Positions 1-7,000 of a stretch of 8,389 nt of DNA are shown here, one piece after another; positions within the stretch are counted from its first letter, which is position 1, and each line of letters begins with the position of its first letter. This DNA comes from an uncultured Collinsella sp. (GTDB lineage: Bacteria; Actinomycetota; Coriobacteriia; Coriobacteriales; Coriobacteriaceae), in NCBI GenBank assembly GCA_902479075.1, contig CABSNK010000038.1, forward strand, positions 1-8,389, written 5' to 3'. Both the position numbers and the translations under genes were made by a program. The notes beneath the pieces were generated by a model that did no database searches, had not been told where the DNA came from, and worked only from the letters and a program-made list of their open reading frames with translations.

Positions 1-16
1 TCCGCACATGTGCGGA
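1..16. promoter_or_regulatory. 16-bp perfect palindrome, operator-like
   Basis: TCCGCACATGTGCGGA is a perfect inverted repeat with 8-bp arms and no loop. It begins at the first base of the window, so it may extend further left. No T-run follows, which argues against a terminator. Its position about 120 bp before the regulator gene fits a dimeric repressor or activator site. It could equally belong to a gene outside the window. Nothing shows which protein would bind it. Confidence 0.35.
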
Positions 17-31
17 TGAATGTGGGAGGTG

Positions 32-61
32 TTCGGATAAAGTCGATAATCAAGGTATAAC
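32..61 (+). promoter_or_regulatory. Weak sigma-70-like promoter ahead of the PAS-HTH regulator
   Basis: TATAAC at 56-61 is a fair -10 element, one mismatch from consensus. The best -35 at suitable spacing is TTCGGA at 32-37, matching only three of six bases. Transcription would begin near base 68 and give a leader of about 70 nt. The leader carries a short direct repeat, TGTGGCA at 90-96 and again at 99-105. This is a pattern match only. Confidence 0.25.
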
Positions 62-139
62 ACAGCGACGCTTTCGTTATTTGCGACCATGTGGCATTTG
101 TGGCACAGTGAGCCCAAACTTATTTTTAGGAAGGCACCC

Positions 140-793
140 ATGACCCCCGCACAGATTGAGTTTTACAAGCGTCTTGCGCACAGTCTGGCGCTACAGTTTG
201 GCCCCAGCTGCGAAATCGTCGTCCACGATCTGGAGACCGAGGACATGGACCACTCTATCGTGGCGATTGAAAACGGCCACGTCAGCGGACGCAAACTGGG
301 CGACGGCCCCAGCCATGTTGTGCTCGAGTCCATGCACGAGGATGCCACCGAGGCCCACGACCGCGCGCCGCACCTCACCAAGACCGCCGACGGCAAGCTT
401 CTCAAGTCGTCGACCATCTTCATTCGCGATGACGACGGCAACCCCGTTGGCATTATGGGCATCAACTTTGACATCACGCTCATGAAGGCGTTTGAGCGTT
501 CGCTCGAAGCGCTCACCGGCACGGGCGACAAGGGATACACCGTGCCCGAGCCCATCACCAAAAACATCGGCGACCTGCTCGAGGATCTGCTGCGCGAGTG
601 CGAGCAGTACGTGGGCAAGCCTGCGGCCCTCATGACCAAGGACGAGCGCATTCGCGCTATCGGATACCTCGACCGCCGCGGCGCCTTCCTTATCTCCAAA
701 TCGAGCGAGCGCGCCTGCGAGTTCTTTGGCATCTCCAAGTACAGCTTCTACAGCTACCTCAACGAGGCCAAGGCAGAGGCTGACGACAAGTAA
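140..793 (+). CDS. YheO/DauR-type PAS-HTH transcriptional regulator
   Basis: This 217-aa protein is probably a cytoplasmic DNA-binding regulator. Residues about 4-118 match the YheO-like PAS domain, including the stretch KTADGKLLKSSTIFIRDDDG (81-100) and the GIMGINFD strand (104-111). Residues about 160-213 match the DauR-like helix-turn-helix, with ISKSSERACEFFGISKYSFY (185-204) as the core. In this family the PAS domain is thought to sense a small molecule, and DauR represses D-arginine catabolism genes; the ligand here is unknown. I chose ATG 140 because AGGAAGG (128-134) lies at good spacing before it. An in-frame ATG at 89 would add 17 residues but has no comparable ribosome site and lies outside the conserved domain. 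Length is normal for the family. No target gene is adjacent, so the regulon cannot be guessed. Confidence 0.88.
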   Translation: MTPAQIEFYKRLAHSLALQFGPSCEIVVHDLETEDMDHSIVAIENGHVSGRKLGDGPSHVVLESMHEDATEAHDRAPHLTKTADGKLLKSSTIFIRDDDGNPVGIMGINFDITLMKAFERSLEALTGTGDKGYTVPEPITKNIGDLLEDLLRECEQYVGKPAALMTKDERIRAIGYLDRRGAFLISKSSERACEFFGISKYSFYSYLNEAKAEADDK

Positions 794-873
794 ACGACCC
801 GCCTTAACCATCCTCCCCTTAGTACGAGTTCTTGAATGCACGAATCCGGGCATCGGTGACAAGGCAAGTTCCA

Positions 874-879
874 TATAAT
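874..879 (+). promoter_or_regulatory. -10 box upstream of the membrane-anchored acidic protein
   Basis: TATAAT at 874-879 is a perfect -10 hexamer 35 bp before the start codon, giving a leader of about 28 nt. No good -35 lies 16-18 bp upstream; GTGACA (856-861) is close to consensus but only 12 bp away. Promoter strength may depend on an activator. The 120-bp gap after the regulator holds no clear terminator, so read-through is also possible. Confidence 0.35.
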
Positions 880-913
880 CGAAGGGCTAGACAGTTCGAA
901 AGGATGGGACAAG

Positions 914-1732
914 ATGAGGTCGAGCAACGCATCGCGCAGCAGCCACGGAGGCACCGCGCCTACCGCCAGGCATGCGAAAAACGCGTTTGACGAGGGCGAA
1001 GACGATCTGTTTGCGTTGAGCCTCGACGACGTGATGAGCGACCGACCTTGGACCGCCGATGAACTCATGGGCGGCAAAACCCCTTCGGCAGGCGATCCTA
1101 CCGAGACGGCATCGTTTATCGCCGCGGCACAGCACAATGCGCCCGAACCGCCCGTTGCGGATCTTGACGACTTTGCAACCCGCCAGTTTGCCTTCGACTC
1201 TTGGGCCGCGGCCGACCTGGACGAGACCTCGGCCGGCATGCCGGCGCTCGATATTCCGGTCAACCCGCTGTTTGCAGCTGCCGAGGAGCGCGACTCCGCA
1301 TACGACAACACCGCAGCATACGTCAACCGCCCGAGCGAACAGCCTCGCGCCGGCCGCATCGAAACCGAGGATTACGGCCAAACGTCGAGCAGCTATTCTC
1401 GCGACCCGTTTGCCGCCACGCCCGCTCCCGATTACAACCAAGCGAGCGTAAAGGCAGCCTCGGCATCGTCGTATACCCGTGGTACCGATGACGAGCGCTT
1501 TGCCGACTACTACACCGAGGAAGAGCCGCCGCGCTTTTCTGAGTTTTCGCAGGCGGCAAAGGTTGTCTTTATCGCCATCATCATCGCTCTGCTCGGCGTG
1601 ATCGCGTTTGAGGGATTCCAGCTGTTCCGTGGCCCCACCGCGCCCGAATCGGCAACGCAGCAAAAAGAGGACGACAACCAGTACCTGCACATCAACACCC
1701 TCAAGGGCGACCCCAACGACGGAGACGAGTAG
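914..1732 (+). CDS. Acidic low-complexity protein with a single C-terminal transmembrane anchor
   Basis: I do not recognise a named family for this 272-aa protein. Residues 1-210 look disordered, rich in Asp, Glu, Ala, Ser, Pro and Thr, with several Tyr/Asp/Pro clusters and no conserved enzymatic motif. Residues about 217-237 (VVFIAIIIALLGVIAF and neighbours) form one membrane-spanning helix, followed by a 35-residue hydrophilic acidic tail. No N-terminal signal peptide is visible. Lys216 just before the helix suggests the long N-terminal part is cytoplasmic and the short tail is outside. AAAGGA (899-904) supplies a ribosome site 9 nt before the ATG. It could be a scaffold or envelope-associated protein, but that is only a guess from architecture. 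It converges on the downstream ATPase gene, leaving a 37-bp gap between stop codons. Confidence 0.75.
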   Translation: MRSSNASRSSHGGTAPTARHAKNAFDEGEDDLFALSLDDVMSDRPWTADELMGGKTPSAGDPTETASFIAAAQHNAPEPPVADLDDFATRQFAFDSWAAADLDETSAGMPALDIPVNPLFAAAEERDSAYDNTAAYVNRPSEQPRAGRIETEDYGQTSSSYSRDPFAATPAPDYNQASVKAASASSYTRGTDDERFADYYTEEEPPRFSEFSQAAKVVFIAIIIALLGVIAFEGFQLFRGPTAPESATQQKEDDNQYLHINTLKGDPNDGDE

Positions 1733-1755
1733 CGAAGGTTAAAGGAGGGCTGAAA

Positions 1756-1778
1756 GAGCCGGCAACGCGTTACGGCTC
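1756..1778 (-). terminator. Possible weak terminator at the ATPase gene end
   Basis: GAGCCG (1756-1761) and CGGCTC (1773-1778) form a 6-bp stem with an 11-nt loop. On the minus strand it is followed by only TTT. The stem overlaps the last codons and stop of the ATPase gene, so it is a marginal candidate. Confidence 0.22.
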
Positions 1779-3092
1779 CAAGAGGCCCGCCATAAAGATG
1801 GGCAGATACAACACCTCTCCATCGCGGTGCAGGTTGCACTCAGCAAGCACCAGAGCACGGTCGATTTCGACACCCTTCGTCACGAGCGCGTTGTCGAGCG
1901 CCGCATGGGACCTAAAGCTCTTGCCCGACTTGACCTCGATGGCAAGCACTTCCCCATCGAGCGTCTCCTCGACAAAATCGAGCTCGCCAACCTTTTTCGA
2001 TGTAAAGTAGCGCAATCTGAATCCATGGGCTTTGAGCTCCTGGGCAACAAAGCCCTCAAACGCCGCTCCCATGTTCATGCCAAAGGCGTCTTCTGCCTCG
2101 CCATCAAATACCCCTTGGGCAACCTTCTTGGAATACGACGACATGAGCATTCCGGTGTCCAAGTAAAACAGCTTAAACAGATTTCGTTGCTCCCCCAATA
2201 AAAGGGGTGCCACGGGCGCCGTTACGTTATACACGGGAAGCGCGACACCCGCCTCCGATAGCCAGAGAAAATGATCTGTCACCTGCGAAAAACGTTTGAC
2301 ACCGTTAATCGATGACAGTTTGAATCGCTTGTTTTTGGAGCCGGCCTCGCTGGGAATCAAATCATAGATATCTCGAATAACCAAGCGTAGCTCGGGCGGA
2401 GCGTACTTTGCGATGTCATCGCGATACAGGGCGTGAAGATCGCGATGGATGTTCCGAATCTCGTCGACGTTGCGCGTCGCCAAGAAGGAATTGACCGCGT
2501 CGGGCATGCCTCCCACCACCACATACTGATGGAACAGATCGAGCAAGCGGTCATACAGGAAGCCAGGGAGCTCCCCCTCATCCTTTAAACAGCCCCTGAG
2601 CATGTCAAACACGCTGGCACCAACGCCATTTGCCCAGCAAAACTCCTCAAAGTCGAGCGGGTACATCTGGACCTGCTCGACATACCCCACCGGCAGCGAG
2701 TCGATGCCCTCGAGCTCAACACCAAGGAGCGATCCGGTGAGGATGTACCGAAAGTCGCCGCGCTGCACGAGGTATTTGATAAACGTCACCACATTGGGGC
2801 ATCGCTGCACCTCGTCGATAACCACGACGGTTTTGTTGGCAACCATCGGCTGCGTCGCAGCGATAGACATGCGTATGAGCAGGTCGTCCGCGCTTTTTGC
2901 CGCCAAAAATGAATCGCGCACGGACGCGTCGGCGATAAGGTCGAACGTCACGACGTTTTCGAACGATTCACGTGCGAACGCGTTGACCAGATATGACTTT
3001 CCTACCTGTCGGGCGCCCTTGACCAAAAGGGCCTTGTTAGGCGACGAGGCAAGCCAAGATTCAAATTGTGCTTTCGCTTTTCTCTGCAGCAT
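1770..3092 (-). CDS. AAA-type ATPase with C-terminal DUF4143 / PD-(D/E)XK-like domain
   Basis: This 440-aa protein belongs to the widespread AAA_14/DUF4143 ATP-binding family. The P-loop GARQVGKS is at 26-33, Walker B VVVIDE at 89-94 and a sensor-like ILTGS at 117-121. The C-terminal third carries a PD-(D/E)XK-like arrangement: E346 and E352 in a helix, then ELDF (370-373) and EVK (386-388), with Asp372, Glu386 and Lys388 as the likely acidic/lysine set. Length is typical and all motifs are intact. The family's cellular role is poorly defined, so nuclease activity is inferred. The start is ATG at 3092, preceded by AAGGGG at 7-nt spacing. The frame stays open far upstream, but that stretch crosses the 33-bp repeats and divergent signals. 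It appears to be a single-gene unit, probably controlled through the repeat array over its promoter. Confidence 0.85.
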   Translation of the reverse strand: MLQRKAKAQFESWLASSPNKALLVKGARQVGKSYLVNAFARESFENVVTFDLIADASVRDSFLAAKSADDLLIRMSIAATQPMVANKTVVVIDEVQRCPNVVTFIKYLVQRGDFRYILTGSLLGVELEGIDSLPVGYVEQVQMYPLDFEEFCWANGVGASVFDMLRGCLKDEGELPGFLYDRLLDLFHQYVVVGGMPDAVNSFLATRNVDEIRNIHRDLHALYRDDIAKYAPPELRLVIRDIYDLIPSEAGSKNKRFKLSSINGVKRFSQVTDHFLWLSEAGVALPVYNVTAPVAPLLLGEQRNLFKLFYLDTGMLMSSYSKKVAQGVFDGEAEDAFGMNMGAAFEGFVAQELKAHGFRLRYFTSKKVGELDFVEETLDGEVLAIEVKSGKSFRSHAALDNALVTKGVEIDRALVLAECNLHRDGEVLYLPIFMAGLLEP

Positions 3093-3126
3093 AAGCGCAC
3101 CCCTTATTACGTGCTGTTTTAGCACT

Positions 3127-3132
3127 ATGATA
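3127..3132 (-). promoter_or_regulatory. Candidate -10 box of the ATPase gene
   Basis: On the minus strand TATCAT (3127-3132) differs from consensus at one base and sits about 35 bp before the ATPase start. A TG pair directly precedes it, though without the usual one-base gap of an extended -10. No -35 hexamer is recognisable, and the place where it would lie is taken up by the 33-bp repeat array. That suggests activator-dependent or repressible transcription. Confidence 0.35.
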
Positions 3133-3263
3133 CACTTTTCCGTGATTGTTAGGTGCTCATTTCGACACTTTTCCGTAATTTGGGCGGCTCGAATTTGACA
3201 CTTTTCCGTATTTTCATACGGCTGCTTTCGACACTTTTCCGGATGTTTGCCGAATAATTGCCG
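3132..3263. repeat. Four direct repeats of ACACTTTTCCG at exact 33-bp spacing
   Basis: The motif ACACTTTTCCG starts at 3132, 3165, 3198 and 3231, every interval being exactly 33 bp. Copies 1-3 continue with T and copy 4 with G. Flanks are partly kept: TTYG precedes copies 2-4, T-rich sequence follows most copies, and CGGCT recurs in the spacers after copies 2 and 3. On the minus strand the core reads CGGAAAAGTGT, pointing towards the ATPase gene. Copy 1 overlaps that gene's likely -10 box and the rest run upstream, so the array looks like a set of cooperative protein-binding sites. The spacing is about three helical turns. There are no cas genes and the conserved part is too short for a CRISPR. 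Confidence 0.85.
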
Positions 3264-3266
3264 CGC

Positions 3267-3310
3267 AATCAAGCGTCGCTTGCACGTCATTTCGCAGGCG
3301 GCGCTTGATT
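3267..3310. promoter_or_regulatory. Operator-like inverted repeat overlapping a -35 box
   Basis: Arms at 3267-3279 and 3298-3310 are complementary over 13 bp with a single T-G exception, separated by 18 bp. The left arm also begins a compact palindrome, CAAGCGTCGCTTG (3270-3282), with 6-bp arms around one base. The half-site CGCTTG therefore occurs as a pair and again at 3302-3307. The right arm contains the -35 box of the plus-strand promoter, so a bound protein would block it. The stem lies upstream of the predicted transcription start, which argues for a DNA-level operator rather than an RNA hairpin. Confidence 0.45.
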
Positions 3311-3334
3311 TCTGTCCGCGCGCGCTGATAGACT
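3305..3334 (+). promoter_or_regulatory. Extended -10 promoter for the leader and 160-aa gene
   Basis: TTGATT (3305-3310) serves as -35. After an 18-bp spacer, TAGACT (3329-3334) serves as -10, preceded by TG at 3326-3327 to make an extended -10. TAGACT is the form known from strong actinobacterial rRNA promoters. Transcription would start near 3340-3342, at the foot of the GC-rich hairpin, leaving a leader of about 120 nt. Confidence 0.5.
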
Positions 3335-3341
3335 CCATCTT

Positions 3342-3358
3342 GCCCGCAAGGAGCGGGC
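3342..3358 (+). other. GC-rich hairpin at the 5' end of the leader
   Basis: GCCCGC (3342-3347) pairs with GCGGGC (3353-3358) around the loop AAGGA. It is followed by GCG and then TTTT. It resembles an intrinsic terminator, but it sits right at the predicted transcript start and its T residues pair in the next helix. A 5'-stabilising stem or part of the leader fold is more likely. Confidence 0.45.
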
Positions 3359-3361
3359 GCG

Positions 3362-3454
3362 TTTTATCCAGAGTCGGGGTAGAGAGTTGGCTCCACGATC
3401 CCGACGCCAGCCGGCCAAGAGGCACGGTGGCCCTGCCAACATCGATGAAAGGAG
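3362..3454 (+). promoter_or_regulatory. SAM-clan (S-box-like) riboswitch candidate
   Basis: The leader can be folded by eye like an S-box aptamer. P1 is UUUUAUC (3362-3368) with GAUGAAA (3444-3450). The joining sequence reads CCAGA, as in SAM-I. P2 is GUCGGGG (3373-3379) with UCCCGAC (3399-3405), and inside it sits a kink-turn-like AGA/CACGA pair and a GAG-UUGG-CUC tip. The UUGGC of that tip can pair with GCCAG (3406-3410), mimicking the SAM-I pseudoknot. GGCCA/UGGCC (3413-3417 with 3428-3432) or GGCA/UGCC (3421-3424 with 3434-3437) would supply shortened P3/P4 stems. The P1 3' strand runs directly into the ribosome site AAAGGAG, implying control of translation. P3/P4 differ from classic SAM-I, so a SAM-I/IV-type variant or an unrelated leader remains possible. 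Confidence 0.45.
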
Positions 3455-3459
3455 TCCGT

Positions 3460-3942
3460 ATGGACAATTTCTCCGTGCGCAGTGAGCGCAACTTCCACAA
3501 CCTGGCAGCCAAGCCAAGACGAATGCATCTTCTAGACGAGCCGAATGGCTACGCCTCGGCCATGGCCAAGAGCAGCCTCTCCCACCAGATGCGCTTTACG
3601 GTGGAGAAGCTCGAGGAAGAGCTTTGCGCCGCCGGCAATCCGCACGCGCTGCAGATCAAGCTTCTTGGAGACGATTCGCGCGAGCCGTCTAGCTGGAAGC
3701 TCTTCGCCGACGGCGTGTGCGTTGCGGACGGATCCGGCACCTTTGCCCGCGAGTGCTTCTGCGAAGGGGCCGAGGTATTCCTGGACCTATGCCGCGACGC
3801 CGCCGAGGCTGCCGAGCTGCGCCAGTGGAGCCAGAGGGAGTATGAGCTGCTGAGTGCCGCGCGCAGAATTGCGAGGGTGCAAACGAACGCAGGCGACGCC
3901 ATGGTGACGTGCGGCCGTTGCGCGGCAGAGCACTTTATTTAG
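3460..3942 (+). CDS. Uncharacterised cysteine-rich 160-aa protein
   Basis: I do not recognise the family. The protein is soluble, with no signal peptide or membrane helix. It has seven cysteines: 56, 87, 99, 101, 111 and a C-terminal CGRC pair at 151/154 that could bind metal or form a disulphide. Residues 40-58 and 104-140 look helical and charged; 64-95 look like a small beta region (IKLLGDD, WKLFADGVCVADG). ATG 3460 is chosen because AAAGGAG (3448-3454) sits 5 nt before it; the frame is open further upstream, but there it covers the promoter and structured leader. If the leader senses SAM, the product should relate to methionine, cysteine or methyl metabolism, or to uptake of a precursor, but the sequence itself does not show this. 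It is monocistronic, ending 31 bp before a strong terminator. Confidence 0.75.
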   Translation: MDNFSVRSERNFHNLAAKPRRMHLLDEPNGYASAMAKSSLSHQMRFTVEKLEEELCAAGNPHALQIKLLGDDSREPSSWKLFADGVCVADGSGTFARECFCEGAEVFLDLCRDAAEAAELRQWSQREYELLSAARRIARVQTNAGDAMVTCGRCAAEHFI

Positions 3943-3972
3943 CGCCCGTTGAATAGCCAGCCATGCCACATC

Positions 3973-4009
3973 CTGCCCCATCATTTCGAGTAGCGGAATG
4001 ATGGGGCAG
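3973..4009 (+). terminator. Rho-independent terminator between convergent genes
   Basis: Bases 3973-3988 pair with 3994-4009 in a 16-bp stem with one T-G wobble and the loop AGTAG. On the plus strand it is followed by TCCTATTCT, a modest T-rich tail. The minus-strand side has no T-run, so it terminates the 160-aa gene best. The stem alone could still stop or protect the 3' end of the convergent ATPase transcript, whose stop codon is 22 bp away. Confidence 0.75.
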
Positions 4010-4030
4010 TCCTATTCTCTGCCAGCGCTT

Positions 4031-7000
4031 TTACTCCCCAAACCTATAGTCGTTGATGCCCAACGTGGAGCAGTTCTCGCTTATTGCTCGGACTGTTTGC
4101 ACGGGGATTCCGTCTTCGACATGAGCGGAAACGCTAAACGAAAGTTGCACGTCGGCACCGCCCAGCATGTTTAGCTGACTCACCACTTCGTCCATGATGG
4201 TCTGGATGTTGCGATTGACACGAGTGTTGTCGAGCTTTGCCGTCATATGGAAGGATGTCTTTTGCCTCGCGGGCTGTACCACCACTGGCGTCGTGTCGAC
4301 AACCGTGGTCCTGCCGTCCGCATCCGTCACCGTCTCGCTCGTCGTAGGGCCAAACGCAATTCCATGCCCGCCGCCATCGGAGCTCTGCTCAGCCTCCACA
4401 GCCGCAGCGCGAGCAGCAGCCTCTTCCTCTTCAATCTGCTTTGTTGCCACAGTCGGCTTTACCAGCAGGTCGCTCTCGTTAATAAATGGCTTCTGCTCAC
4501 CAAACGTCAGCTCCATATAGCGATCGTCCGAGAAGCCAGCAGCAAGGCCAAAGTATTCCTTTGAGCCCAGGCCCCTTTGAATCGCGTCCTCGAGCACGCC
4601 ATAGCACGACAGCCTGGGAAGATAGCAATAAGAGCACAGGAACTCCCACAGACGCTTAATCTGGATGTGGTCCGCTTCCTTCCAGAGCACTCGATCGAGC
4701 TCCATCTTAAGCAGGGCGGGTGCCCAAGTCTTGATGGCTGCCTCATCGGAAACAAGCTTGCGCGCCATCTTGGCAACGATATTTTCGCCGCCGCCCTCAA
4801 CGTGTTCTGCTTCCCAAACGATATCCATCGAGTTGCTGAAAAGGTCAACACGCGGATAAATAAGCCAACTATAGGCCTCCTGGATCTTTATCTCGAGCGA
4901 TTCATCGGCACGTCTCACACTCTGGTCAGTCTCGCGCGTCTGTGCCACATCAAGGTTCAGCGACTCGCGATCTTTCTTGATGGAATCCCAAGCAAGGTAT
5001 TGTTTCGCCTCACTTAGGAGTTGTGCATAGTAAGATGCGTCCGCAGCGGCGAACACAACCATATTCTTGTACGTACGCGGAGACGTACCGCGATTTGAGA
5101 GTATCTCCGATGCCAAGGTGAGTGCCGCGGAATCGGCCGTTTTTCCACGGTGATTGGCAGACGGCGTCAGCACCACCAGGCGCAGCGTCTGATCATCCGG
5201 AACGTCAAGCGAGCTTGCGGGACATACATGAATGCCCGAGAAGGGATCGACCTTGCGCAGCCTCTTTAGGCGACTCTCGACTTCATAGAGCGCCTCAGAG
5301 TCCTTGACCTGTTGGGCGCGGTCATCGGCAACTTTGCGCAACGTGGGGCGCGTATCGTACCAAAAACGGTTTCCGTTGACGTCGCTATACAGGAAAGACG
5401 AAGATGTCTGCAGCGTGCCCAGGGCATCGTTGAATACGGAGATGTTCTCGCCAGGCTGGACCGTGCCCAAGCGAATATGCGCGCGCTCGATACCGCGGAC
5501 GGATTGACCGCCCACGTCGGGAGCACTGCCGAGCATGATGGTACGTGCGACGCGACGCGAAGCCAAAAGATTGCCGTAACGAGTATTGTTGCCGTCATTG
5601 CGATACGGAACGGACTGCTTGCCGTCGATCTCGGAATCAACAACTGCATTCCAGTTGTCATCAAGATAGCGCGTGAGCTCATCGCGCACGCCGGGCACAT
5701 CAAGGGGGAACGACCCCGGCATAATCATCGGCGAAGGATCCTGGTTCATCCACAGCTCGTGGATAACCGACGCCATTAAGCGCAACACGCCACGGGTACG
5801 TTGAAACTTTTCGAGCGTTGCCCAGTCCTCGTAGAGACGATCGAACACTTCAGGGTGAATCGGATAGCAGGAAACCATGCGATCGCGATATTCAAGCTCG
5901 CGCGACTCCACCGGGAAGTCCGCAGTATTTTCGTTGTACATCTTGCTAAATGTCGCGCACACTTCATCGCGAGCGGCATCATCCTTGCAGTCAAGGAAAA
6001 GCCTGCGGCGCACAACCTCGAATCCTTCGTTTGCCGCCACGGGCTTCCAAATAGCTTCCATGCGCCCAAAGGTGTGCTCAATCTGCTCCAAAGCTCGCTG
6101 GCCCGCCTCGCCACCGATCTCGTTGTCAGATTCGGGAATAGAGGCTACGACCAGGCTGCGCTTCGAAGCGCGTGCTGCCTCGGTGAGCTCCTGAATAAAG
6201 GTGATGAAGTTGTCGAAGCTGCCAGCGTTAAGTCCATCGACGCCATAAATCTTCTTGGCATAGGCAACGAGCTCGTCCATAAGGACAAGGCAGCAGCCGC
6301 AATCGTCGAATAATTCAGTCAGAGCAGCAGATCCCGGCGAGACGCCCTTCTTATCAGCATCTTTCACATAGTCATAGAGCTCGGGCCTGCCAGCGGATTC
6401 TGCAAGCTGGTATGCCATATGACCCCAAAGCGTGTTGACCATAATGCCAGGCATGGTAGCCGGACGCATAGCTTTTGCCGGATTGATAGAGGTGCCCACG
6501 AGCACAGCAACATGCACCTCAGGGACTTCGGCAACGCCCGCCTCCTCGAGCACGGAAGCGATATTAGCGATTTGCCCCAAACGCGAACGGCTGCGCATCA
6601 TATGGTAAAGCGCAAGCATGCTGTGCGTTTTGCCGCCACCAAACGCGGTCTTAAGCTGAATAACGGGCTCGCCGTCGAGACCAGCCACGCGGCGCAACGA
6701 CTGCACGAGCAGGCCCTTCATGCCCTCGGTCACATACGTTCGATTGAAAAATTCGACCGGGTCGCGGTACTCCAACTCGCCCTTGCCGCGCGCCACCTGG
6801 GCAAGGTCGGCAGCAAACTCGGCATTCCTATAGCGCCCCTCAGCAACATCCATATGGGGTTCCATGACATCGCGCCAACTAGGCAGGCCACGAACGGCCT
6901 TGGTTTGCTCGAGTGATTTCCTGCGAGGTGCCGGGGCGTCCACGCCAGCATCAACATTTGTTGTCACTGCCGTCGAGCCGTCGGCGCTGCCATAGCGAAC

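Noticed and set aside
856..861. GTGACA as the -35 box for the TATAAT at 874-879
   Set aside because: The spacer would be only 12 bp, too short for a sigma-70-type promoter.
191..874. 227-aa minus-strand open frame across the regulator gene
   Set aside because: It is the shadow of a clearly recognisable PAS-HTH gene and shows no domain of its own.
887..1690. 267-aa minus-strand open frame
   Set aside because: It is antisense to the membrane-anchored protein gene, has low-complexity Arg/Gly/Val-rich content typical of a GC-rich shadow frame, and lacks a convincing ribosome site.
2602..3198. 198-aa plus-strand open frame
   Set aside because: It is antisense to the ATPase P-loop region and runs into the repeat array. 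Its Ser/Thr/Arg-rich translation resembles no protein.
3132..3263. CRISPR array
   Set aside because: Only 11-12 bases are conserved per unit, spacers are about 21 bp and partly similar to each other, and there are no cas genes.
3331..3336. GACTCC as an anti-Shine-Dalgarno pairing with GGAGTC at 3451-3456
   Set aside because: GACTCC overlaps the predicted -10 box and would lie upstream of the transcription start, so it would not be in the RNA unless an earlier promoter is used.
3342..3368. Intrinsic terminator GCCCGC/GCGGGC followed by TTTT
   Set aside because: It sits at the predicted transcription start with no gene upstream on that strand, and the T residues are needed for P1 of the leader fold.
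3247..3459. Upstream extension of the 160-aa gene to 231 aa
   Set aside because: This stretch contains the promoter and a structured leader. The ATG at 3460 has an excellent ribosome binding site.
3093..3512. N-terminal extension of the ATPase to a 580-aa frame
   Set aside because: It crosses the 33-bp repeats, the operator-like palindrome, the plus-strand promoter and the riboswitch-like leader. The ATG at 3092 has a good AAGGGG site and begins at the family's normal N-terminus.
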